A DNA stretch of 26,691 bases from Armatimonadota bacterium. Lineage in GTDB: Bacteria; Armatimonadota; UBA5829. Numbering within the stretch: position 1 is the stretch's first letter; each line of letters starts with the position of its first letter. A model generated the notes under the pieces. The model saw only the letters and a list, made by a program, of their open reading frames with translations. It was not told the DNA's origin and did no database searches. Below, in pieces: positions 14,624 through 21,393 of this stretch. The translations under genes and the position numbers were made by a program. Location: positions 1 to 26,691 of the forward strand of contig JAMCYN010000006.1 in the NCBI GenBank assembly GCA_023474015.1, given 5' to 3'.

Positions 14624-14655
14624 TCAGTGGACAAACTTCCGGCGAGGCGGTTCCA

Positions 14656-16905
14656 TTGAACGACCGACCAGACATCTCCCTTGACGAGCAATCGGATATC
14701 CCCGAAGCGCTGAGGACCTTCGTCTGCAATAATGCGTACGATCCCATGGCTGTCCTGCGGGGCGTGCGCATCGTGGCGGCAAACAAGCGGGCGTATGAGT
14801 TGTTCGGTTATGATGAAGACACCGACCTCGCGGTCCTAAGCCTCCCCGAACTGATCGCGCCGGATTCCATCCAGCCCGCGCTGGAACTGCTGGCTCGTTT
14901 TCTGGAGGGTTATCCGCCTTCCGAAAACCCCATCCTCGACATGGTCAATAAGAACGGCGAGAAGCTGCGCCTGGAGGTGTGCGCGCTACCATGGCCCGGC
15001 GATCCCAGCCTGGTTGTCATCATGCTCAAGGGCGTCTCGAGCCGCGAAATGGGCTTCGATTCTTCCGTCCGGGCTGAGCAGCTCTACGGCATACTCGCCG
15101 AGACCATGCCCGCCGGTATAATGCTTTGCGACCGCCACGGCAAGCAAATCTACGTCAACAAGCAAGCCTCCAAGCTCACCGGCTATTCCGTGCAGGAGTT
15201 GATGCGTGGGGTGAAAATATGCCACCCGGACGACGCCGAGGCCCATACGATATGCGAGCAAGCGCTCAAGGAAGGTGTCTCGGGCGGAAGCTACGAGAGC
15301 CTGTTCATTCGCAAGGACGGCAAGGAGATATGGGTTTCTCTTTCATGGCGGGCAATACTCGGCCACGATGGCGCGGTGAGGCTCCTGCACACTCTCTTCA
15401 CCGACATCACCGAGCGCAAACAGGCCGAACAAGCCCTGCGTGACAGCGAAGAGAAGTACAAGCGGCTCGTCGAGAACAGCAGCGATATGATCATGCTTAC
15501 ACAGCCGGATGGGATCATCTCCTACCTCAGCCCCGCCTGCGCCGAGGTAATCGGGCACGATCCCGAGGACTTGGTGGGCACCACAGGCGGAATATGGCAC
15601 CCCGACGATTCGGACTTTGTCCTTGCGGCGCTTCATAAGGCTCTTAAGGGTGAAAGTGGTTCCAACCTGGAATACCGCGTAGTCACGAGGCGTGGAGACA
15701 CCAGGTGGCTCTCGCATTCATGGTCGCCGGTGATCGCCGACGGCAAGCTGCAGATGGTCGTGAGCGTGGTCAAGGACATCACGGAGGGCAAGAGGGCACA
15801 GGAGGCTATCAGGGCCGCCGAAGAGAAATACCGCCTTCTGGCCGAGAACGCGTCCGACATCATCTGGCAGATGGATATGTACGGCATATTCACCTATGTC
15901 TCAGCCGCGGTCAAGGACTTCGGCTATGAGCCGAGCGAGTGGATCGGCCACTCCATCCTCGATTTCCTACCCGAACGCGAAAAAGCAGCTACCAGGCAGC
16001 GGATGGAACGCGATGTTCAAGTCAAGAACCATCAGCGCTACGAGGTTCAGATGCTACGCAAGGACGGCTCGCTGGTCTGGATGGAGGTTTCCGTGGACTT
16101 CGCCATGGAATGCGACAGGCCCATACGAATCCAGGGCATCGCCAGAGACATAAGCGAACGCAAGACCGCTGAGGAGGCGCTGCGCAAAGCTCACGATGAT
16201 ATAACACGCGCCTACGACCTGCAAAGAGAGTTCCTGAACAACATCACCCATGAGGTCCGCACGCCCCTCACGGCGGTCCAGGGCTACGTTCAGATGATCC
16301 TCGAAGGCACATTCGGCCCTGTCCCGGATGAGCAGGCGGCCCTTCTCAAGAAAGTGCTGGCCAGTTCCGACCACTTGCTCACGATGGTAAGCGATGTCCT
16401 TGAAATGGCGCGGCTGAAGAGCGGCGCAGACGTCGTCCGTCCCAGGGCATCCAACCCCTGCGCCGTCATCAACAGGGCGGTCTTGACGGTAACCCCCCAG
16501 GCGATGCGAAAGGGCCTGAGCCTGAAGGTCAACCTGCCGGAACGAGACCCCATGGGGATGTACGACGGCGAGAAGCTCTCCGCCATAGTCACGAATCTCC
16601 TCTCGAACGCGGTCAAGTTCACCGAAAAGGGCGAGATCGAGGTCAACCTGAGCTGCCGCAACGGTGGGGTCGAGGTGATAGTCACGGACACCGGCATGGG
16701 CATCTCCCCGTCGCAACTTGACAGCATATTCGATGAGTTCCAGCAGCTCGACTACCCCCGCAAGCACAAGCCTGCCGGGTTCGGGCTCGGCCTGGCTATA
16801 GTGGCCACAATGGTCGAGGCGATTAACGGTACGATAGTCGTATCGAGCCGCAAGGGCAATGGGACGGCATTCACCCTTTTTGCCCCAGAGTTGGAGGCGC
16901 GGTAG
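14656..16905 (+). CDS. soluble multi-PAS sensor histidine kinase
   Basis: The 749-residue product has four PAS-type segments (about 20-128, 138-255, 262-378, 385-503), the last three followed by the usual PAC endings ITERKQAEQAL, ITEGKRAQEAI and ISERKTAEEAL. A coiled coil leads into a HisKA domain with phospho-accepting H532 in FLNNITHEVRTPL. The ATPase domain has N box TNLLSNAVKF (646-655), G1 DTGMGI (678-683) and G2 GFGLGLAI (708-715). No membrane segment is present, so it senses a cytoplasmic cue such as redox, gas or a small ligand through PAS domains. The start is a TTG with GAGGCGG about five bases upstream. No receiver gene is directly adjacent. Confidence 0.93.
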   Translation: MNDRPDISLDEQSDIPEALRTFVCNNAYDPMAVLRGVRIVAANKRAYELFGYDEDTDLAVLSLPELIAPDSIQPALELLARFLEGYPPSENPILDMVNKNGEKLRLEVCALPWPGDPSLVVIMLKGVSSREMGFDSSVRAEQLYGILAETMPAGIMLCDRHGKQIYVNKQASKLTGYSVQELMRGVKICHPDDAEAHTICEQALKEGVSGGSYESLFIRKDGKEIWVSLSWRAILGHDGAVRLLHTLFTDITERKQAEQALRDSEEKYKRLVENSSDMIMLTQPDGIISYLSPACAEVIGHDPEDLVGTTGGIWHPDDSDFVLAALHKALKGESGSNLEYRVVTRRGDTRWLSHSWSPVIADGKLQMVVSVVKDITEGKRAQEAIRAAEEKYRLLAENASDIIWQMDMYGIFTYVSAAVKDFGYEPSEWIGHSILDFLPEREKAATRQRMERDVQVKNHQRYEVQMLRKDGSLVWMEVSVDFAMECDRPIRIQGIARDISERKTAEEALRKAHDDITRAYDLQREFLNNITHEVRTPLTAVQGYVQMILEGTFGPVPDEQAALLKKVLASSDHLLTMVSDVLEMARLKSGADVVRPRASNPCAVINRAVLTVTPQAMRKGLSLKVNLPERDPMGMYDGEKLSAIVTNLLSNAVKFTEKGEIEVNLSCRNGGVEVIVTDTGMGISPSQLDSIFDEFQQLDYPRKHKPAGFGLGLAIVATMVEAINGTIVVSSRKGNGTAFTLFAPELEAR

Positions 16906-16962
16906 ACGCGAGCGCCAGACTGCCCTATTCGAAAATCACCATCTGATTATCACAAAAATCAC

Positions 16963-16992
16963 TTGACAGACGGCTACACCTCGTCGTATCCT
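16963..16992 (+). promoter_or_regulatory. sigma-70-type promoter of the PAS2 kinase
   Basis: A consensus TTGACA (16963-16968) is 18 bases from TATCCT (16987-16992). It points to the kinase gene at 17285, implying a 5' leader of nearly 290 bases. Confidence 0.65.
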
Positions 16993-17166
16993 ATCCATGT
17001 CGCCGATGAGGCTGCAATTTTTCGCTGTAGCGCAGGCATAACTGTGAAGACACAGGTGCGCCTCACGCTAGCGCATGCTGTATTCGCGATGCAACTATAC
17101 CTGCGCGCGTACGACCAGACTAGGGGGGTGGGTCATACGCCGATTATTCGACGCATAGGGAACAAT

Positions 17167-17198
17167 ATGTGTCCGCCGAGTCGGACATGTACTCTTTT
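17167..17198 (+). terminator. terminator-like hairpin within the PAS2 kinase leader
   Basis: TGTCCG (17170-17175) and CGGACA (17182-17187) pair around the loop CCGAGT; two G-U pairs and one A-U pair extend the stem to 17167-17190. TCTTTT ends at 17198, after four bases. It is downstream of the promoter and about 90 bases before the ATG, so it would act as an attenuator rather than an operon end. The T tract is imperfect. Confidence 0.4.
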
Positions 17199-17284
17199 GC
17201 TTCGCCCGCAAGGTCGCCAAGGAAGGATATCCGGCCTTCGAGCAACCCCGACAAACATGATCACTTCGGAATCGGAGGGAGCGC

Positions 17285-18910
17285 ATGCGATACGACACAC
17301 TGCGTTCGGCCCACAACGATCATGGCGAGGATGAGCTCAACACGCCGCCGCGACAATCTGCTCGTAAGGCAACCACAGAGGCAATCCAGCACGCCGCCGG
17401 CCTGGAAACGGTTTCACGTCAATGCGAGGACCTGTACAGAGACATAATGGAGTCGGTCAGCGACATCATAGTGGTTGTCGACAAGGCCGGCAATATTCTT
17501 GACGCTAACCGTATGGCGGAGGAAACCACCGGCTACAGCCACGAGGAATTGCCACAAAAGAACCTCTTCCGCGATCTTATCGTTCAAGAAGACAGGGCCG
17601 CCGCGCGCCGCGCTTTGCGAAGCATCGCCGTGGGCCGGGATGTGCGCCTGGAGCTAAGGTGGCGGGCGAAGAACGGAGACATTGTCTACCTGGAAGCCAA
17701 CTCCCACACGTGCCACTCCATGAACAAAGAAAACAAGGCAGTCAGGATACTCTGCGTCCTGAGAAACATAGCCGAGCGCAGAACGGCGGAGAAGGCGCTG
17801 GCCGAAAGCGAGAGGTGGCATCGCCAGATGTTCGACAAGGCAACGGAAGGAGTCTGGGTAATCGATACCGCATCGAATATCACCTACACAAACCACCGAA
17901 TCGCCGAAATGCTGGGCTACTCCGAGGAAGAGATAAGCACTCAAGAAGTGTTCGTACCCATGGATAAGGATAGCAAGATGCTGGCCCGGCAGGTGCTGAG
18001 TCAATGCAAGCTTGGCTCCAGCAAACCGGTGGAAATCGAGCTTCGCCACCGGAACGGGTCGCCGGTATTCACGATGGTCCACTCCGCGCCGCTGATCAAT
18101 GATAAGGGCGAATACATCGGTTCGGTGGGTTTTGTCTCCGACATAACGGAGCAGAAGAGGCTGGCGAAACAACTGCACCGCGCGCAGAGATTGGAAGCTA
18201 TCGGGAGAATGGCCGGTGGTGTCGCGCATGAGTTCAACAATCTGCTGATGGGAGTTTCCGGGTTCGCGGAGGCCCTCCAGATGAAGCTCGGCGAGAATCA
18301 CCCAGAGAAAGAGACTATCGATGGTCTTCTGCACTGCGTCGATAGCGCGTCGCTGCTGGTCGGCCAGTTGCTGGCATTCGGCAGAAGGCAGGAGATAGAT
18401 GCCCGTCCGGTGGAGCTAAACGAACTCACGGCGAGCACAACTTCCCTGCTCCAAAGGTTGATTGGTAGTCCCGTTACGATAAAGCTGAACTTGTCGCCCC
18501 AAAGGACAGTGGCCCGTGTAGACCCAAGCCATATCGAGCAGGTGCTCGTCAACCTCGCCCTGAACGCCCGTGACGCCATGCCGAGGGGAGGGACCATCAC
18601 GATAGGAGTCGCGAACCGGTCGATCGAGGCAGGAGACAAGTCTGTTCCTGTCGACCTCGAACCCGGCGACTATACGGAACTGAGCGTGTCGGACACCGGT
18701 TCCGGCATGGACGAGTCCACCATCGACCACGTCTTCGAGCCGTTCTTTACAACAAAAAACCGGGAGAAAGGCACGGGACTGGGACTGGCGGTCGCCCACG
18801 GAATCGTCAAGCAGCACAAGGGGAGCATAACAGTGACGAGCAAACCGGGTGAAGGCGCGACGTTCCGAGTCTACCTGCCCGCCGCGCCGGTCGATTCGCT
18901 TGAGCCATGA
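17285..18910 (+). CDS. soluble PAS2 sensor histidine kinase
   Basis: The 541-residue product has two PAS domains (about 48-165 and 175-292), a HisKA-type dimerisation helix with H315 in MAGGVAHEFNNLL, and an ATPase domain with VNLALNARDAM, DTGSGM and GTGLGLAV. The FEPFFTTK sequence and the HEFNN type H box place it with NtrB/AtoS-like kinases. No membrane helix is visible, so the sensor is cytoplasmic. The ATG is preceded seven bases upstream by GGAGG. It has its own promoter and a long structured leader. It converges on the HTH-receiver gene with 12 bases between stops; that regulator is a candidate partner. Confidence 0.94.
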   Translation: MRYDTLRSAHNDHGEDELNTPPRQSARKATTEAIQHAAGLETVSRQCEDLYRDIMESVSDIIVVVDKAGNILDANRMAEETTGYSHEELPQKNLFRDLIVQEDRAAARRALRSIAVGRDVRLELRWRAKNGDIVYLEANSHTCHSMNKENKAVRILCVLRNIAERRTAEKALAESERWHRQMFDKATEGVWVIDTASNITYTNHRIAEMLGYSEEEISTQEVFVPMDKDSKMLARQVLSQCKLGSSKPVEIELRHRNGSPVFTMVHSAPLINDKGEYIGSVGFVSDITEQKRLAKQLHRAQRLEAIGRMAGGVAHEFNNLLMGVSGFAEALQMKLGENHPEKETIDGLLHCVDSASLLVGQLLAFGRRQEIDARPVELNELTASTTSLLQRLIGSPVTIKLNLSPQRTVARVDPSHIEQVLVNLALNARDAMPRGGTITIGVANRSIEAGDKSVPVDLEPGDYTELSVSDTGSGMDESTIDHVFEPFFTTKNREKGTGLGLAVAHGIVKQHKGSITVTSKPGEGATFRVYLPAAPVDSLEP

Positions 18911-18922
18911 GTGAATGCGAGG

Positions 18923-19471
18923 CTACTTCGATACCTGGCTTGCGCCCATTGCTATTCGGGCGACCAGTTCCATTAGAACCTTCAACTTGACAGGCTTACT
19001 GAGTACTGTAATATAAGGAAGCACGGAATGGATCGAGTCGATAAGCTCGTGCCTTGGGTGGCCGGTAACTATGATGATATCAGGCGTCAGGGGCAGTTTT
19101 GTGGCGGCATTAACTATGTCCAGGCCGGTCCCATCCGGCAGCAGGAGATCAAGCACGAGCACGTCGAACTGAATCTCTCGGAGCAAGGTAAATGCGTTGC
19201 TCACCGATTCGGCTCCCGTGCTCCGATGCCCCGCGTCCCTGAGCGTGTTCACAATAAGGTCGCGAATGAGATGATCGTCCTCCACGACGAGGACTGATGC
19301 GGGGTGTTTGCTCGTGCCTTCGAGCCACTTGTCAATCAAGCTCTTTGAGAAACGCCACTGCTTCCCAATTTTAGTGCCGGGGATTTTGCCCGCCGCCACT
19401 AAATGGTATAAGGAAGCCCTTGACATCTGAATGTACGAGGCCAGTTGGTCGATATTCAATACATCGTTCAT
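18923..19471 (-). CDS. response regulator with N-terminal excisionase-type HTH and C-terminal receiver
   Basis: Residues 1-52 form a MerR/excisionase-like helix-turn-helix (LNIDQLASYIQMSRASLYHL, then GKQWRFSKSLIDKWL), of the kind used by Xis and related small DNA-binding proteins. Residues 58-175 form a receiver with E64/D65, phospho-acceptor D108 in VLVLDLLLPDGTG, T136 and K159, all intact. The order HTH then receiver is the reverse of the common layout, with the two joined by a short linker of about eight residues. It should act as a phosphorylation-controlled DNA-binding protein. The divergent intergenic region to its right contains repeated half-sites that could be its operator. A kinase lies on each side. 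Confidence 0.9.
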   Translation of the reverse strand: MNDVLNIDQLASYIQMSRASLYHLVAAGKIPGTKIGKQWRFSKSLIDKWLEGTSKHPASVLVVEDDHLIRDLIVNTLRDAGHRSTGAESVSNAFTLLREIQFDVLVLDLLLPDGTGLDIVNAATKLPLTPDIIIVTGHPRHELIDSIHSVLPYITVLSKPVKLKVLMELVARIAMGASQVSK

Positions 19472-19519
19472 CTTGTGGCTTGCTCCACATCAGACCTGAG
19501 GATAGTTGCGCTTGGTAAC

Positions 19520-19590
19520 AATTATTGGCTGTTATTCGCTGAGTCCTTACCAGTGATGCCTAATGAATGGTCAAAGGGTGACCAATAATT
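19520..19590. promoter_or_regulatory. candidate operator: tandem 10-bp direct repeats plus a distant inverted copy
   Basis: TTATTGGCTG (19522-19531) is followed without gap by TTATTCGCTG (19532-19541), one mismatch apart and exactly one helical turn. AATTATTGG (19520-19528) is matched by a perfect inverted copy CCAATAATT at 19582-19590. The sites lie between the divergent HTH-receiver gene and the soluble kinase-ANTAR operon. Spacing of half-sites by one turn is typical for response regulators and for Xis-like proteins. Confidence 0.55.
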
Positions 19591-19683
19591 TTCAGTGACA
19601 GACAATTCTACGCCTTTTGAACGAATGAGTCAAATGATGCGCGCCCGACCATGATTGTCGGCGCGCCGGTGTAGGTGGAAAAG

Positions 19684-20514
19684 ATGTCCAAGTTGTATGC
19701 CCCCGGCTCCGAAGATAGGGCCGGGCAAATGGGACAAGAAGACTCCGGCGAATCCTCCCCAGGTTGGATCGACGCGCAAACCGAGGATTGCGCAATACCA
19801 CACGACCTTCGGGAGTACATCTCCAAGTCGGGCCGAATGGTGGCGCTCGGCGAACTGGTCGCCGGCATCACCCATAACTTCGCCAACGTATTGATGAGCG
19901 TCTCGGCAACACTCGAGGCTCTTGAGCTGGAAATATCCCGTGATCCACGTTACGCGCACTGCGTGCCGGTGATAGCCGGCGCGCTGGAGCGAGTCGGCAG
20001 CGGAGCGGAACTTACCCAGCGCCTGCTGGAGTTCGCAAGGCATGCCCCGCCGCAAGTCGGTCCCGTCGACCTCAAGAAGACGGCCGACAACGCAATCGCG
20101 CTGTGCCGGTCGCACCCCAAAGCCAAGAGGGTCACGATATACAACGATATTCCTGAGGACGCGCATCCCGTCAGGGCGGACGCGGCCCAACTGGAAGAAA
20201 TCCTCACTAACCTCGCGCTCAATGCTCTGCAGGCATCTCAAGAGGGCTGCGTGAGAGTCGGTTTGGGCGAATCCGATGAGGCTGGATTGGCGGTCATAAC
20301 CGTATCGGATGAGGGCTGCGGAATAGCCCCCGAAGATCTCCGGCAGGTATTCAGACCGTTTTTCTCCAGGCGTGGTGACGGCACGTCCGGCACCGGTCTG
20401 GGCCTTCCCTGCTGCCTGCTGCAGGTTAGTCAGATGGGGGGCACGATCGAAGTGGAAAGCGTGGTTGGCTCAGGCAGCACATTCAATGTAAAGCTGCCGC
20501 TCTGGGAGGAGTAG
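19684..20514 (+). CDS. small soluble histidine kinase, partner of the ANTAR regulator
   Basis: The 276-residue product has about 45 non-conserved residues, then a HisKA-like helix with H64 in ELVAGITHNFANVLMSVSATLE, and an ATPase domain with TNLALNALQAS, DEGCGI and GTGLGLPCC. It has no recognisable sensor domain and no membrane segment, so its signal may come through a partner protein or the short N-terminus. The ATG at 19684 has AGGTGG five bases upstream; the GTG at 19675 lies within that SD and is rejected. The gene ends four bases before the ANTAR regulator, whose SD (GGAGGAG) is inside its last codons, so the two are coupled and are a cognate pair. Confidence 0.93.
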   Translation: MSKLYAPGSEDRAGQMGQEDSGESSPGWIDAQTEDCAIPHDLREYISKSGRMVALGELVAGITHNFANVLMSVSATLEALELEISRDPRYAHCVPVIAGALERVGSGAELTQRLLEFARHAPPQVGPVDLKKTADNAIALCRSHPKAKRVTIYNDIPEDAHPVRADAAQLEEILTNLALNALQASQEGCVRVGLGESDEAGLAVITVSDEGCGIAPEDLRQVFRPFFSRRGDGTSGTGLGLPCCLLQVSQMGGTIEVESVVGSGSTFNVKLPLWEE

Positions 20515-20518
20515 AAAA

Positions 20519-21154
20519 ATGGTTGGATATACGGTGGTCGTCGCGGACGACGAGCAACAGGTATTAACAGCGCTCTCTCAACTGCTCACTAGCGCCGGGC
20601 ATTCGGTGGTCGGAAAAGCAGCCTCCGGCGAGGAAGCGATGTGGCTTTGCCAAACCTTGAAGCCGGACGTGTTGCTTCTGGACATTCAGATGCCCGGGGT
20701 CAACGGACTCGATGTGGCGAGGCGTCTGATGGAGTCGTGCCCAATGCCTATCGTCATGTGCACGGGCTACTACGATGACGATCTCATCAACGCCGCCAGC
20801 CGTGTCGGGGTCTACGCCTACGTTGTAAAACCCTGCCGGTTGGCGAACCTGCTTCCCGCGATCAACCTGGCGATCTCGCGATTTCAAGAAGCTCGTCTGC
20901 TGAGAAGCGAGGTCGATTCCCTGAAGGACGCGCTCGCCACGCGCAAGCTTGTCGAGCAGGCCAAAGGCATCATAATGCGGACGCGCGGGATTGGCGAGGA
21001 ATCGGCCCACAAGTTCCTGCAGCAGGAGAGCCAGAGGCAGAGCAGATCGCTGGGCGAGCTCGCGAAAGCGATAGTACTGGCGCATCAGGCCCTTACGCCG
21101 AAGGTCTACGGCGAAACACGAGCCGCCGGAAACACCAGGGTAAGGACAAGCTGA
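20519..21154 (+). CDS. ANTAR-domain response regulator (RNA-binding antiterminator)
   Basis: The 211-residue product has a complete receiver (1-120: D10/D11, phospho-acceptor D55 in VLLLDIQMPG, T82, K104). A coiled coil and an ANTAR three-helix domain follow (about 128-190: RKLVEQAKGIIMRTRGIGEESAHKFL, then SLGELAKAIVLAHQ). Proteins of this kind (AmiR, NasR, EutV) bind paired RNA hairpins in leaders and prevent intrinsic termination. Phosphorylation by the kinase encoded four bases upstream would promote dimerisation. A leader with two small hairpins and a competing terminator follows immediately (21302-21381), which makes the next operon the obvious target. SD GGAGGAG is seven bases before the ATG. 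Confidence 0.95.
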   Translation: MVGYTVVVADDEQQVLTALSQLLTSAGHSVVGKAASGEEAMWLCQTLKPDVLLLDIQMPGVNGLDVARRLMESCPMPIVMCTGYYDDDLINAASRVGVYAYVVKPCRLANLLPAINLAISRFQEARLLRSEVDSLKDALATRKLVEQAKGIIMRTRGIGEESAHKFLQQESQRQSRSLGELAKAIVLAHQALTPKVYGETRAAGNTRVRTS

Positions 21155-21182
21155 TTCGCTTCCGATAATCCCAGTGTAGGTG

Positions 21183-21211
21183 TTACCAAGAACCGAATAC
21201 ACCAGTATTAT
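21183..21211 (+). promoter_or_regulatory. candidate promoter for the GAF-kinase leader
   Basis: TTACCA (21183-21188) is 17 bases from TATTAT (21206-21211). Transcription would begin near 21218 and give a leader of about 175 bases that contains a palindromic repeat, two small hairpins and the terminator. Read-through from the ANTAR operon is the alternative source of this transcript. Confidence 0.5.
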
Positions 21212-21244
21212 TCACGAACTGAGGTAGGCTTCGGCCACTTTCGT

Positions 21245-21270
21245 TGCTCCGGTTGCATGCAGCCGAAGCA
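21245..21270. repeat. palindromic repeat, copy A
   Basis: A 26-base element centred on CGGTTGCATGCAGCCG forms an 11-bp stem with one mismatch and one G-T pair around CATG. Two more copies lie at 23466-23528. The three copies bracket the GAF-kinase and receiver genes, in REP-like fashion. Confidence 0.75.
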
Positions 21271-21301
21271 TCAAATCTTAAACTAACAACCGAATAAAAT
21301 C

Positions 21302-21344
21302 CCGCCGAAGATAGGCGGAAATCGAAGGACGAAGGGTGTTCTTC
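21302..21344 (+). promoter_or_regulatory. candidate ANTAR-binding two-hairpin antiterminator
   Basis: Hairpin P1 is CCGCC/GGCGG (21302-21306, 21314-21318) with loop GAAGATA. After five bases comes P2, GAAGGAC/GTTCTTC (21324-21330, 21338-21344; one G-U pair) with loop GAAGGGT. Both loops have seven bases, start GAAG and are closed by C-G. The 3' arm of P2 (21338-21344) is also part of the 5' arm of the terminator stem, so P2 and the terminator exclude each other. This is the arrangement known for ANTAR targets, although the loops differ from the published six-base A1/G4 loop. Confidence 0.55.
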
Positions 21345-21381
21345 TGTGGGCGCTGCCGCGCCACGGGAGAGCACCCTTTTT
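21332..21381 (+). terminator. strong intrinsic terminator/attenuator just before the GAF-kinase start
   Basis: AAGGGTG (21332-21338) pairs with CACCCTT (21372-21378). The pairing continues inward through 21339-21349 against 21361-21371 (three G-U pairs), then after one bulged G through CGC/GCG to a TGCC loop. That is about 21 base pairs, followed by TTTTT (21377-21381). Only 12 bases separate the T tract from the ATG at 21394, too few for another promoter, so the downstream gene can be expressed only by read-through. Confidence 0.8.
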
Positions 21382-21393
21382 GCGTACAACACT

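Larger units (their letters stand above)
16906..17284 (+). other. 379-base leader/intergenic region before the PAS2 kinase
   Basis: No gene is seen. The region holds a promoter (16963-16992) and a leader of nearly 290 bases with several stem-loops. These include CTGTG/CACAG with an AAGA loop (17042-17055), which could be extended by GCGCA/TGCGC, the terminator-like hairpin at 17167-17198, and GAAGG/CCTTC nearer the gene. The SD GGAGG is seven bases before the ATG at 17285. Confidence 0.6.

Noticed and set aside
16993..17284. Cyclic-di-GMP (GEMM) or other named riboswitch in the kinase leader
   Set aside because: No conserved core motif of a class I know could be matched by eye.
21346..21393. 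GTG start of the GAF kinase at 21346
   Set aside because: Not excluded, but it lies within the terminator stem and adds 16 residues with no domain; given as an alternative only.
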